A stretch of 64,000 bases of DNA. Origin: Nocardia africana NBRC 100379. GTDB taxonomy: Bacteria; Actinomycetota; Actinomycetes; Mycobacteriales; Mycobacteriaceae. The first letter of the stretch is position 1; the number at the start of each line of letters is the position of its first letter. The stretch is from positions 296,302 to 360,301 of the forward strand of contig NZ_BDAV01000014.1 in the NCBI RefSeq assembly GCF_001612635.1. The letters are read 5' to 3'. Both the position numbers and the translations under genes were made by a program. Shown piece after piece: positions 28,567-36,532 of the stretch. Below the pieces are notes generated by a model. That model was given only the letters and a program-made list of their open reading frames with translations, was not told the origin of the DNA and ran no database searches.

Positions 28567-29268
28567 ATGCGTATACGAATCACGATTCTCGGCACCGGCA
28601 CCTTGGCCGAGGCACTGGGCCGCCGATGGGCGCACGCCGGTCACGAGATCACGGTGGCCGGTCGCTCGGTGGAGAAGGCCCGGCAACTCGCGCAGCGGCT
28701 GGGTGCGGGCGCGCGAGCGGTGCCGCTGGCGGCGATTGCGGCGGGCGCCGGATCGGAGGCAAACCCCGGCACAGCAGCCTGGGCCGGCGCGGATGCGGTG
28801 CTGCTGGCGGTGGCCTATACCGGCGTGGAGGAGATTTTCCGCGCGGTCGGCGCGCCCGGCGGCGCGCTGTCCGGACTCACGGTCATCGACGCGACCAATG
28901 CGGTCGACCACGGCGTCGGCGTACTGCGCGTGCCGCCCGGGACCTCACATGCGCAGCGCGTCGCGGAACTGACGCCGGGCGCGCGGGTGGTCAAGGCGTT
29001 CCATCTGTTCCCGAGCGAACAATGGGCCGCAGCCGAATCCGCCGATACCGGAACTACCAACCTGCCGCCGTCGGTCACGATCTGCGGCGACGACGCGGCC
29101 GCCCTGCGCACCACCGAAGAACTGGTCCGCGACGTCGGCGCCGAACCGGTGGTGCTGGGCGGTCTGGACCGCGCACGTCAGCTGGAGGAGGCCGCCGGTT
29201 TCGTCATCTCGCTGGCCTTCTCGGGCGTGGATCCCAGCCGGGCGGTACCGGCCATGCCGACCTCGTAG
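28567..29268 (+). CDS. NAD(P)-binding oxidoreductase, NADPH-dependent F420 reductase-like
   Basis: A 233-residue protein with a Rossmann nucleotide site at the N-terminus (TILGTGTLAEALGRRWAHAGHEITVAGRS); the Arg and Ser after the second strand suggest NADP rather than NAD. DAVLLAVAYTGVEEIF, GLTVIDATNAVD and ARVVKAFH follow the NPD/Fno-like fold. It may reduce F420 or another small substrate. GAAGGAG is 7 nt before the ATG. Control by the divergent HxlR regulator suggests induction by reactive electrophiles or quinones, an inference from other HxlR systems. Confidence 0.82.
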   Translation: MRIRITILGTGTLAEALGRRWAHAGHEITVAGRSVEKARQLAQRLGAGARAVPLAAIAAGAGSEANPGTAAWAGADAVLLAVAYTGVEEIFRAVGAPGGALSGLTVIDATNAVDHGVGVLRVPPGTSHAQRVAELTPGARVVKAFHLFPSEQWAAAESADTGTTNLPPSVTICGDDAAALRTTEELVRDVGAEPVVLGGLDRARQLEEAAGFVISLAFSGVDPSRAVPAMPTS

Positions 29269-29540
29269 TTCCGTGCGCCGCGGAGGTTTGCGGTTCCGGC
29301 GTCACGGCGCCGGGCTCGCGCATCGGGATACGGGGCGGCCGGTCACACCGCGCGCACGAATCGAGGCCGCCGGCCGGTCGCACATCCGGACCGGCCCGCT
29401 CCCTCGTCACCGCAGCGAGAGAAACCTCGCAGCCCACCCGCGGTGCAGGTGAGATCGGAGCAACCGCCTTTCTACACAGGGCAACCCGTCGGCGACACAC
29501 AACTAACGGAGGTGAAACACGCCGCTGATTTCCTGTTTTC

Positions 29541-29960
29541 ATGCGAATCTCGTCACTTTTCTCGAAATCGTCCGCAGCCCCGTCCGCGCCCGCCCCGTCG
29601 ATCTACGAGCAGATCGGCGGACACGAAGCACTGGAAACCGTCGTCGAGGACTTCTATATCCGGGTCCTCGCCGACGAAGACCTCGCCGGCTTCTTCACCG
29701 GCACCAACATGTCGAGGTTGAAGGGCCGCCAGGTGGAATTCTTCGCCGCCGCCCTCGGCGGACCCGAACCGTACACCGGCGCCCCGATGAAGCAGGTCCA
29801 CCAGGGCCGCGGCATCACCATGCACCACTTCACCCTCGTCGCCGGCCACCTCACCGATGCCCTCACGGCCGCCGGCGTCCCGGAGCCGACCGTCGGCGAA
29901 ATCATCGGCGCTATCGCCCCTTTGGCACCGGACATCGCCTCCGACGCACCCGTCTCGTGA
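29541..29960 (+). CDS. glbN: Truncated haemoglobin, group I
   Basis: A 139-residue haem protein of the trHbI type, which in mycobacteria detoxifies nitric oxide. The proximal His is His87 in MKQVHQGRGI; the B10 tyrosine is Tyr39 in EDFYIRVL; the typical start SIYEQIGGHEALETVV is at 20-35. About 19 Ser/Ala/Pro-rich residues precede the globin domain, comparable to the pre-A extension of M. tuberculosis HbN. No Shine-Dalgarno is seen at the normal distance from the ATG; a GGAGGTG lies about 26 nt upstream. Confidence 0.92.
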   Translation: MRISSLFSKSSAAPSAPAPSIYEQIGGHEALETVVEDFYIRVLADEDLAGFFTGTNMSRLKGRQVEFFAAALGGPEPYTGAPMKQVHQGRGITMHHFTLVAGHLTDALTAAGVPEPTVGEIIGAIAPLAPDIASDAPVS

Positions 29961-30193
29961 GCGGCACTCGCGGCTGATCGGTGAGAGAGCCACACTTCTC
30001 TACGCCGCCGACCCGCTCACCCGGCACCGCGAATTTCAGCGAGACATCGCCGCGCAGAGGACCGCGCTGGATCGGCCGCCGCTCGCTCCTGCTCCGCGCA
30101 CAGGATCGACGGCGGCCGAACATCCGGGCCGGGCAGTCACGGGCAGACGACCCGTGGGCGACCCCGAAACGAGACGCATCGACCGGCGACCGC

Positions 30194-30937
30194 TCACCCG
30201 ATCTCCGGGGAGTCGTCGCCGGACGGGGCGACGATCCGGAACAACAGGGCGGCCGCCTCGAACAACGCCCAGGAGCGCGCGTCCAGTTCGACCTCCCGTG
30301 CGGCGAGTGCGGCCGCCACGTCACCACCTCGAAAGGCACGCAGGGCAGACAACAGGTCGCGCAGCGCCGGAATGCGATATCCGGCGAGCCGGAGCTGATG
30401 CGCGATCCGCGCATCCCGCACATCCTCCGGCGCGTACAGCCGCGCCCCGCGCGCACCGGCCCGGCCGGGCACGACCAACCCCTCCGCATCCCAGTGCCGC
30501 AATGCCGACGCCCGCACACCGAGCGCCTCCGCCAGCTCGGACACCGTCATCGAGTCGGCAGACCTCGCATCCCCGATCGGTTCCTCCGCGATCGCTTCGG
30601 CCGCTCGCTGCGCCAGCCGCAGTTCCCGCCGCTGCGCATCGAGGCGCGCGTGCGCGGCGTCCAGCAGCGCGGGCACGTGCTGCCCGGAATGTGCCGCGCG
30701 CAGAACGACTTTCGCTTCCGCGGGCCCGACCGCCGCCGCCAGCAGCCGATACGCGCGGGCGGACAGCACATGCACCGCACCGTAGGTGCGATATCCGGAC
30801 GGACCACGCTCGACCGCGGGCAGCACACCGTCCCGTTCGAGGTTTCGCACCTGTTGAACGGAACAGCCTGCCCGCCGCGCCACATCCGCAGTCCGTAGAA
30901 CAGCAGATTTGCGACTCGTCACTCGCCGACCTGCCAT
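30194..30937 (-). CDS. MerR-type regulator with two HTH domains
   Basis: Two MerR-like DNA-binding domains occur in one chain. The first, LRTADVARRAGCSVQQVRNLERDGVLPAVERGPSGYRTYGAVHVLSARAYRLLAAA, is near the N-terminus. The second, MTVSELAEALGVRASALRHWDAEGLVVPGRAGARGARLYAPEDVRDARIAHQLRLAGYRI, is in the middle. A coiled segment LDAQRRELRLAQRAAEAIA joins them. A helical tail follows; no metal-binding cysteine set is seen. ATG 30937 is used; GTG 30964 would add nine residues. The gene is divergent from a DUF6194 gene only 47 nt away, its most likely target. Confidence 0.82.
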   Translation of the reverse strand: MAGRRVTSRKSAVLRTADVARRAGCSVQQVRNLERDGVLPAVERGPSGYRTYGAVHVLSARAYRLLAAAVGPAEAKVVLRAAHSGQHVPALLDAAHARLDAQRRELRLAQRAAEAIAEEPIGDARSADSMTVSELAEALGVRASALRHWDAEGLVVPGRAGARGARLYAPEDVRDARIAHQLRLAGYRIPALRDLLSALRAFRGGDVAAALAAREVELDARSWALFEAAALLFRIVAPSGDDSPEIG

Positions 30938-30984
30938 TTCGATGGGCGAAGTCTCCACAAGCACATGAATGAAACGCTAGAGCA

Positions 30985-31458
30985 ATGGAGATCAACGAGA
31001 TCATCGAATACGTCGGCAACCTCGGCGGCGTCCTGACGCTGAGCCCCCGGCCCGGCGACGGCACCCCCGAAATCAGCTGGGGCGACAGCTTCTTCTACTA
31101 CGCCCCCGACGGCGTAGTCCCCCGCACCCAGCCCTTCGCCACCATCGTCACCAAGGACTACCCGGACGACGAATCATCCCGCCTGGACCGCCCGAACACC
31201 TTCCGCCTCAACATCTTCGCGGGCAAAGAGGCATTCAACAAGGTGACCGGCCACACCCCGCGCGACCACGCCGCGATCCCGGCCGACCCGAGCATCGCCG
31301 ACACCCTGTTCCCCCACCCCGTCTACGGCGCACAGGGCTGGCTCGCCGTAGTGAACCCGGGCCCGCGCACCGCCACCACCGTCACCGACCTCCTCCGGCG
31401 TGCCCACCACATCGCCCGCAGCCGATACGAGCGCCGAGAATCCCACGCGGACAACTGA
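30985..31458 (+). CDS. DUF6194 family protein
   Basis: A 157-residue cytoplasmic protein of unknown function. Conserved-looking blocks are GGVLTLSPRPGDGTPEISWGDSFFYYAPDG, QPFATIVTKDYPDDESSRLDRP, FRLNIFAGKEAF and HPVYGAQGWLAVVNPG, which I recognise from DUF6194 proteins of Streptomyces and relatives. These resemble predicted nucleic acid-independent small-molecule binding folds, but no active site is evident. It is divergent from the double-HTH MerR-type gene, which may regulate it. Confidence 0.7.
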   Translation: MEINEIIEYVGNLGGVLTLSPRPGDGTPEISWGDSFFYYAPDGVVPRTQPFATIVTKDYPDDESSRLDRPNTFRLNIFAGKEAFNKVTGHTPRDHAAIPADPSIADTLFPHPVYGAQGWLAVVNPGPRTATTVTDLLRRAHHIARSRYERRESHADN

Positions 31459-31480
31459 TCCCGTCGAGGACGACCGTGAC

Positions 31481-32743
31481 CTACCGTCCCAGCCACGCCA
31501 ACGCGGCCACGACCAGTGCTTCCGTCCCTGTCCGCAGCGTGGGTTCGATGACGGGTGCGAAGGACGGCGAGTGGTTCACCGGGATGTCCTGGGCTATCCG
31601 TCCCGCCTTCGCGGCTGCCCGGAACGTCTCCGGGTCGATGCCACCGACGCCCCAATAGGTGTACGGCACGCCGAGGGCGTTGGGGATATCGCTGAAATCC
31701 TCACTGGCACTCTGCTTCGGCAGTTCGACGGCGCGGTCGCCGAAGTGGGTGGCGAACGCGCCCGCGACCCGGCGGGTGGTCTCGGCGTCGTTGTCGGTCA
31801 CCGGGAATCGGTCGAACAGCTCGAATTCCGGATCCTTGGGAGAGTTCGACGCCTGGCATTCGGCGGTGACGATCCGGCGGATCGCGTCGAGGATCGTGGT
31901 CCGCGTGGACTCGCTGTAGGTGCGCACATTCAGTTGCAGCACAGCGTGATCGGAGATGACGTTGCTCTTGGTTCCCGCGGTGATACTGCCGACGGTCAGC
32001 ACCGCGGTCTCGGTCGGCGCCACCTCGCGCGAGACCACCATCTGCAACCGCAGCACGATCATCGACGCGAGGACAACGGGATCGACGGTCGCCTGCGGCA
32101 TCGACCCGTGCCCACCGCGCCCGTACACGGTGATCCGCATGCTGTCGGCGGCCGCCAGCATCGGCCCACTGCCCGTTCCGACGGTCCCGGCCGGCGCGGG
32201 CAGCACATGCTGTCCCAGCGCGACATCGACCTTCGGCAGGAGCTCGGCCAGACCGTCCTCGACCATCCCGCGGGCCCCGTCGCCGACCTCCTCGGCGGGC
32301 TGGAACAGGGCGACGAGGGTGCCCTGCCACTGATCGGTGTGTTCGGCGAACAGTTGCGCCGCGCCGAGCAGGCAGGTCACGTGCACGTCGTGGCCGCAGG
32401 CGTGCATCACCGGCACCTCGTTGCCGCTGGGGTCGGTGGCGGAAACCGCGCTGGCGTAGGGCAATCCGGTCGCCTCCCGCACCGGCAGGGCATCGATATC
32501 GGCCCGCAGCAGCACACCGGAGCCCTCCCCGTTGCGCAGGATCCCGATCACACCGGTCCCGCCGACCCCCTCGCGCACCTCGTACCCCCACGACCGCAAC
32601 TTGCCGGCAATCAATCCGGCGGTGCGATGCTCCTGATGCGACAGTTCCGGGTGGGCGTGCAGGTCGCGATAGAACTCGTCCTGCCACCCACCGATTCCGT
32701 CCAGCCCGGCCAATACCGCCGCTTCCTGCGCAGTCGAGGCCAT
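31481..32743 (-). CDS. M20-family amidohydrolase
   Basis: A 420-residue zinc hydrolase of the aminoacylase/IAA-amino acid hydrolase group (TIGR01891 type). Metal and catalytic residues are visible: LHAHPELSHQEHRTA, VMHACGHDVHVTCLLGAA (Cys and His ligands), QPAEEVGDGARGM (catalytic Glu) and the dimerisation domain with GRGGHGSMPQATVDP. AGGAGAGG precedes the ATG at 32743. Its ATG overlaps the stop codon of the upstream channel gene by one base (TGATG), so the two are translationally coupled. The natural N-acyl substrate is unknown. Confidence 0.9.
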   Translation of the reverse strand: MASTAQEAAVLAGLDGIGGWQDEFYRDLHAHPELSHQEHRTAGLIAGKLRSWGYEVREGVGGTGVIGILRNGEGSGVLLRADIDALPVREATGLPYASAVSATDPSGNEVPVMHACGHDVHVTCLLGAAQLFAEHTDQWQGTLVALFQPAEEVGDGARGMVEDGLAELLPKVDVALGQHVLPAPAGTVGTGSGPMLAAADSMRITVYGRGGHGSMPQATVDPVVLASMIVLRLQMVVSREVAPTETAVLTVGSITAGTKSNVISDHAVLQLNVRTYSESTRTTILDAIRRIVTAECQASNSPKDPEFELFDRFPVTDNDAETTRRVAGAFATHFGDRAVELPKQSASEDFSDIPNALGVPYTYWGVGGIDPETFRAAAKAGRIAQDIPVNHSPSFAPVIEPTLRTGTEALVVAALAWLGR

Positions 32744-33411
32744 CACCTCTCCTTTCGCCGTCCGTAACGCAACCGCTCCGGCCAACTCATCTGCTCCGGC
32801 AGCATCCATCCCCGCCATCGCGCCAGCAGGCACAACCCCGCTCCGACCACTGTCGCCGCGATCGAACCCGCCGTCACATGCCCCGAATACCAGATGATCA
32901 CCAGTGTCGCACTGGCCAGCAGCGCACACGTGGCATACAGCGTGTTACCCCCGAAAATCGTCGGCACCCGTCCCACGGCGATATCGCGAACCACCCCGCC
33001 CCCGACCGCCGTCGTCGTCCCCAGCAACACCGCCGGCAGCCATCCGAGCCCGACTTCGAGCGTCTTCTGCGCGCCGACCGCCGCCCAGCAGCCCAGCGCC
33101 AGCGCATCCACCCAGGGGAACAGCCGGTCCCACAACCGGCCCTCGAACCGGAACACGAAGGCGATCAACGCCCCGAACAGGGCCGTCACCAGGTAGGTGT
33201 AGTCGACCAGCGCCACCGGCGTCCCCCGCTGCAGCAGCGTGTCCCGGATGATGCCGCCACCCAGCCCCGAAGCGGTTGCGAGCACGGCGAATCCGATCGG
33301 GTCGAACCGGAACGTCCGCGCCACCGCACCGCCGAGCATCGCGTTGGCGAACACGCCGGTCAGATCGAGAGCGCGCAGCAATTCGGGGACGGTATCCGAC
33401 ACTGCCGCCAT
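32743..33411 (-). CDS. Trimeric intracellular cation channel-type (UPF0126) membrane protein
   Basis: A 222-residue protein with two repeated three-helix units, the hallmark of prokaryotic TRIC channels: the first contains GFAVLATASGLGGGIIRDTLLQRGTP, the second TTTAVGGGVVRDIAVGRVPTIF. The Gly-Gly-Gly-x-x-Arg-Asp pattern in both is diagnostic. Family members conduct potassium or amino acids. GAAGGA lies 9 nt before the ATG at 33411. First gene of a two-gene operon with the amidohydrolase; an amino-acid or acyl-amino-acid flux link is possible but unproven. Confidence 0.88.
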   Translation of the reverse strand: MAAVSDTVPELLRALDLTGVFANAMLGGAVARTFRFDPIGFAVLATASGLGGGIIRDTLLQRGTPVALVDYTYLVTALFGALIAFVFRFEGRLWDRLFPWVDALALGCWAAVGAQKTLEVGLGWLPAVLLGTTTAVGGGVVRDIAVGRVPTIFGGNTLYATCALLASATLVIIWYSGHVTAGSIAATVVGAGLCLLARWRGWMLPEQMSWPERLRYGRRKER

Positions 33412-33599
33412 CGACCCCGTTCCTTCCGCGATATCCGCCGCACCTATCGGCACGGTACCCGCCGGTCGGCGAATCGCCCGGCAACCGGCGGGCCCTCGTG
33501 GTGCCGGTTGCCGCGGTCCGGCCCGGCCGGTCGCGGAGCGACCGTCCGAACCCGCTTGTAACCAACAGATTGCCCGTTCGAAAAATATTCATTTGAACG

Positions 33600-33628
33600 T
33601 TGTCAAACGGAATCAGCTCTCCTACCTT
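33600..33628 (+). promoter_or_regulatory. SigA-type promoter of the NCS1 permease gene
   Basis: TTGTCA (33600-33605) and TACCTT (33623-33628) are separated by 17 nt. Just upstream, gttc (33576-33579) and gaac (33595-33598) flank an A/T-rich core, a possible activator or repressor site. About 80 nt of leader would precede the ATG at 33716. Confidence 0.6.
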
Positions 33629-33715
33629 GAGTTTTGCTGCTGATCGGATGACGTAGGACAGTGCGGTCGACAGAGTTCCGAAGCGTCGCAGCGTTCGTTG
33701 CAAGGAGATCTGACG

Positions 33716-35434
33716 ATGAACACTTCCCCGACACCGCCGACCTCCGGCGTTCCACCGACGCGGTGGAACCGCTTCCAGGCGTGGGCCGCCAAGGACACCA
33801 TCGAGGACTATTCGCTGCGTTATGCCCCGCGCACCTTCCGCCGCTGGACGCCGATGGCGTGCGGGGTCGCCGCGCTCGGCGGAATCGCTTATCTCGCCGA
33901 CTATTCCATCGGCGCGTCCATCGCGGTCAGCCACGGCAGCGCGAGCGCGATCGTCGCGATTCTGGTGGCGGCGGCCACGATCTTCCTCACCGGCATCCCG
34001 ATCGCCTACTACGCCGCGAAATACAACGTGGACATGGACCTGCTGACCCGCGGGGCGGGTTTCGGCTACTTCGGATCCACGCTCACCAGCCTGATCTACG
34101 CCAGCTTCTGTTTCATCTTCTTCGCGCTCGAGGGCGCCATCATGGCGCAGGCGATGAAGCTGACCTTCCACATACCGCTGCCGATCGGCTACATCCTGGG
34201 CTCGGTACTCATCATTCCCCTTGTGCTCTACGGGATGTCGGCGTTGGCGAAGTTCCAGGTATGGACCCAGCCGCTGTGGCTGGTGCTGTTCGTCGCGCCG
34301 ATCGCGATGATCCTGATCGCCGATCCGCACGGCGCCGACGGCTTCCTGTCCTGGACCGGTGACGGCGGCAGCCAGCGGGTCGGCGCGATCGCCGTGGGTG
34401 CGGGGGCCGGCGTCGCGTTGTCACTGATCGCGCAGATCGGTGAGCAGGTCGACTACCTGCGGTTCATGCCGGAGAAGTCGGAGACTCCGCCGCTGAAATG
34501 GTGGTCGGCCGTGCTGCTGGCGGGGCCGGGATGGGTGATTCTCGGTGCGGCCAAGCAGATTTCGGGCGCCTTCCTGGCCTTCTACGTGGTCGATCAGGTC
34601 GGGTTCACCCGCGCGACCGAACCGATCGAGCAGTTCCTGGGCGGGTACGGTGCGGTTCTGCACAACCACGGCGTCGCGCTGGGCGTCGCGACGGTGATGG
34701 TGCTGCTGTCGCAGGTGAAGATCAATGTCACCAACGCCTATTCGGGTTCGCTGTCGTGGTCGAACTTCTTCAGCCGGGCCCTGCACATCCATCCGGGCCG
34801 GGTGGTGTGGCTGGCGCTGCACATCGCGATCGCGCTGACGCTGATGCTGTGCAATATGTTCTCGCTGCTCAACACCATCCTCGGCTTCTACTCCAATGTG
34901 GCCATCGCCTGGATCGGCGCGATCGTCGCGGATCTGGTGATCAACAAGGGCCTGCTGAAGATCAGCCCGCCGTACGTGGAGTTCAAGCGGGCGTATCTGT
35001 ACGCGATCAACCCGGTGGGCTTCGTGTCGATGCTGGTGGCCTCGGCGGTCTCGATCGCCGCGTTCTTCGGCGCGTTCGGCGAGTTCTGCCAGGCGTGGTC
35101 GCCGTACCTCGCACTGGCCGTCGCGATGGTGCTGGCGCCGCTCATCGCGGTCGCGACGAAGGGCAAATACTATCTGGCACGCAAGAATCCGCTGCGCGAG
35201 GAGATCGAGCGAGAACCGCTGTGGGCCGGGCAGACGCTGCTCGACATCGTCGACGGCAAGCGCTACGAACTTCCCGACATGGTGCACGACTGCCCCTTCC
35301 ATGGCGGCACGGTGTCCTCGCTGACGTGCACGCTCACCAAGGGCTGCCACGAACAGTGCCAGTCGGCCACCCATCAGGATCCGGTGGCCACCTCCGCCGA
35401 CCTCGGCTTGCGCCAATCCTCACCGGCGCTGTAA
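33716..35434 (+). CDS. NCS1-family nucleobase/cation symporter with Cys-rich C-terminal tail
   Basis: A 572-residue permease of the purine-cytosine permease class, with about twelve membrane segments between residues 45 and 490. Family-like features include NRFQAWAAKDTIEDYSLRYAP before the first helix, DMDLLTRGAGFGYFGS, and KINVTNAYSGSLSWSNFFSR. Substrate could be a purine, pyrimidine, allantoin or a related ring. After the last helix is a hydrophilic tail with DCPFHGG, LTCTLTKGCHEQC: four cysteines and two histidines within about 23 residues, not normal for NCS1 carriers. AAGGAGA precedes the ATG. No metabolic genes for nucleobases are adjacent. Confidence 0.85.
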   Translation: MNTSPTPPTSGVPPTRWNRFQAWAAKDTIEDYSLRYAPRTFRRWTPMACGVAALGGIAYLADYSIGASIAVSHGSASAIVAILVAAATIFLTGIPIAYYAAKYNVDMDLLTRGAGFGYFGSTLTSLIYASFCFIFFALEGAIMAQAMKLTFHIPLPIGYILGSVLIIPLVLYGMSALAKFQVWTQPLWLVLFVAPIAMILIADPHGADGFLSWTGDGGSQRVGAIAVGAGAGVALSLIAQIGEQVDYLRFMPEKSETPPLKWWSAVLLAGPGWVILGAAKQISGAFLAFYVVDQVGFTRATEPIEQFLGGYGAVLHNHGVALGVATVMVLLSQVKINVTNAYSGSLSWSNFFSRALHIHPGRVVWLALHIAIALTLMLCNMFSLLNTILGFYSNVAIAWIGAIVADLVINKGLLKISPPYVEFKRAYLYAINPVGFVSMLVASAVSIAAFFGAFGEFCQAWSPYLALAVAMVLAPLIAVATKGKYYLARKNPLREEIEREPLWAGQTLLDIVDGKRYELPDMVHDCPFHGGTVSSLTCTLTKGCHEQCQSATHQDPVATSADLGLRQSSPAL

Positions 35435-35515
35435 TCCTCGGAGCGACAGCGGGATTCGCGTGCGTGCCGGGGTGTCACGCCCCCGCACCACGTCTTCCGG
35501 TCCCGGTGCCGCGCC

Positions 35516-35950
35516 CTACAGCGCCCTGCTCAGCGCTTCGGTGAGAGCGACCGGCGTGATGTCGAGGCTGTCGAAGCGCCAGCCCTGTTCGGTGCGGCGT
35601 GCCCGATACCGGTGAATTCCGCCGGCGATCGCCTCGGTCTTGTCGTCGATGACGAAGACGGCCATGTCGTGGGCGCGCACCGTGGCGGTGTCGCCGTCCA
35701 GATCGATGACGATGTTGGTCTTGTTGTGCAGTGTCCGGACATAGGTGTCATGGCCCTTGCGGACCAGGGCGATGAGCTCCTCCCTGCCGGAGGACTCCCC
35801 GCGCGGCGATGTCACACGCACATCCGCGGTGAAGAGCCGGTCGGTCTCGTCGTAGCGGCGCTCATCGATCCACAGACTGTGGCGGGCGACCAGATCGGCG
35901 AGTTCGGCACGGTCGGCGAGTTCGCGGATCACGGTGTCGGTGCTGGTCAT
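35516..35950 (-). CDS. SnoaL-like (NTF2 fold) protein
   Basis: A 144-residue cone-barrel protein: ELADRAELADLVARHSLWIDERRYDETDRLFTADVRVTSPRG is the usual first helix pair and strand, and the C-terminal GIHRYRARRTEQGWRFDSLDITPV the last strands. Such proteins are isomerases, dehydratases or small-ligand binders; no catalytic set is certain. GGGGAA precedes the ATG at 35950. It is divergent from a MarR gene with a dense set of ACTAACG sites in between, so it is the likely regulated target. Confidence 0.82.
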   Translation of the reverse strand: MTSTDTVIRELADRAELADLVARHSLWIDERRYDETDRLFTADVRVTSPRGESSGREELIALVRKGHDTYVRTLHNKTNIVIDLDGDTATVRAHDMAVFVIDDKTEAIAGGIHRYRARRTEQGWRFDSLDITPVALTEALSRAL

Positions 35951-35974
35951 GCCATTCCCCAATTCGTTGGAGCT

Positions 35975-36022
35975 ACTAACGTTTATGACACTAACGAATG
36001 TAGATCGTTAGTGCGACTAACG
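35975..36022. promoter_or_regulatory. MarR operator with four ACTAACG copies
   Basis: ACTAACG occurs at 35975-35981, 35990-35996 and 36016-36022, and its complement at 36006-36012. The middle pair extends to a perfect inverted repeat, cactaacg (35989-35996) and cgttagtg (36006-36013), with a 9-nt spacer. The cluster fills the gap between the divergent SnoaL-like and MarR genes. A -10-like TAGGCT at 36032-36037 lies 6 nt before the MarR ATG. Confidence 0.7.
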
Positions 36023-36043
36023 CAAGTGGGTTAGGCTCGCACC

Positions 36044-36529
36044 ATGGAGACCGGCGACGACCTGCGCTTCGACCACGGCACCGAGACCCCCGAGCGGCTC
36101 AAGAGCCAGTTCGCGCGCCTGGTCGGCATGACGGCCGTTCAGGCGCAACGCCTTTCGCGCGAGGCGCTGCGCGCGGCACACGCCCGCAAGGACCATTTCG
36201 TCGTCCTCGCCGCACTCGCCGAGCTGGGCCCGGCGAGCCAGGCGGCCTTGTCCGGCCGCACTCGCATCTACAAGAGCGATCTCGTCGCCGTGCTCAACGA
36301 CCTCGAAGCGGGCGGCTGGGCCCGCCGCGACCCCGACCCGGCCGACAAACGCCGCAACGTCATCAGCATCACCACCGCCGGTGAGCGCCGCCTGGCCGAA
36401 CTCGATCGGGTCCTCGAGGGGGTCAACGAGCAGATCATGACACCCCTCGATCACGACGAACGCGCCCAGTTGTTCCATCTGCTGGGCCGCGTCAACGCCC
36501 ACCTGGCCGGGCTACCGGACCAGGAATAG
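36044..36529 (+). CDS. MarR-family transcriptional regulator
   Basis: A 161-residue winged-helix regulator: KDHFVVLAALAELGPASQAALSGRTRIYKSDLVAVLNDLEAGGWARRDPDPADKRRNVISITTAGERRL covers the HTH and wing, with the conserved DxxDKR. The ATG at 36044 follows TAGGCT with 6 nt between, so the transcript is probably leaderless. Four ACTAACG sites directly upstream imply autoregulation and control of the divergent SnoaL-like gene. Confidence 0.9.
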   Translation: METGDDLRFDHGTETPERLKSQFARLVGMTAVQAQRLSREALRAAHARKDHFVVLAALAELGPASQAALSGRTRIYKSDLVAVLNDLEAGGWARRDPDPADKRRNVISITTAGERRLAELDRVLEGVNEQIMTPLDHDERAQLFHLLGRVNAHLAGLPDQE

Positions 36530-36532
36530 GCG

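Noticed and set aside
29443..29721. Short frame starting after GGAGGTG upstream of glbN
   Set aside because: It runs out of frame through glbN; the Shine-Dalgarno-like sequence is too far from the glbN ATG and probably accidental.
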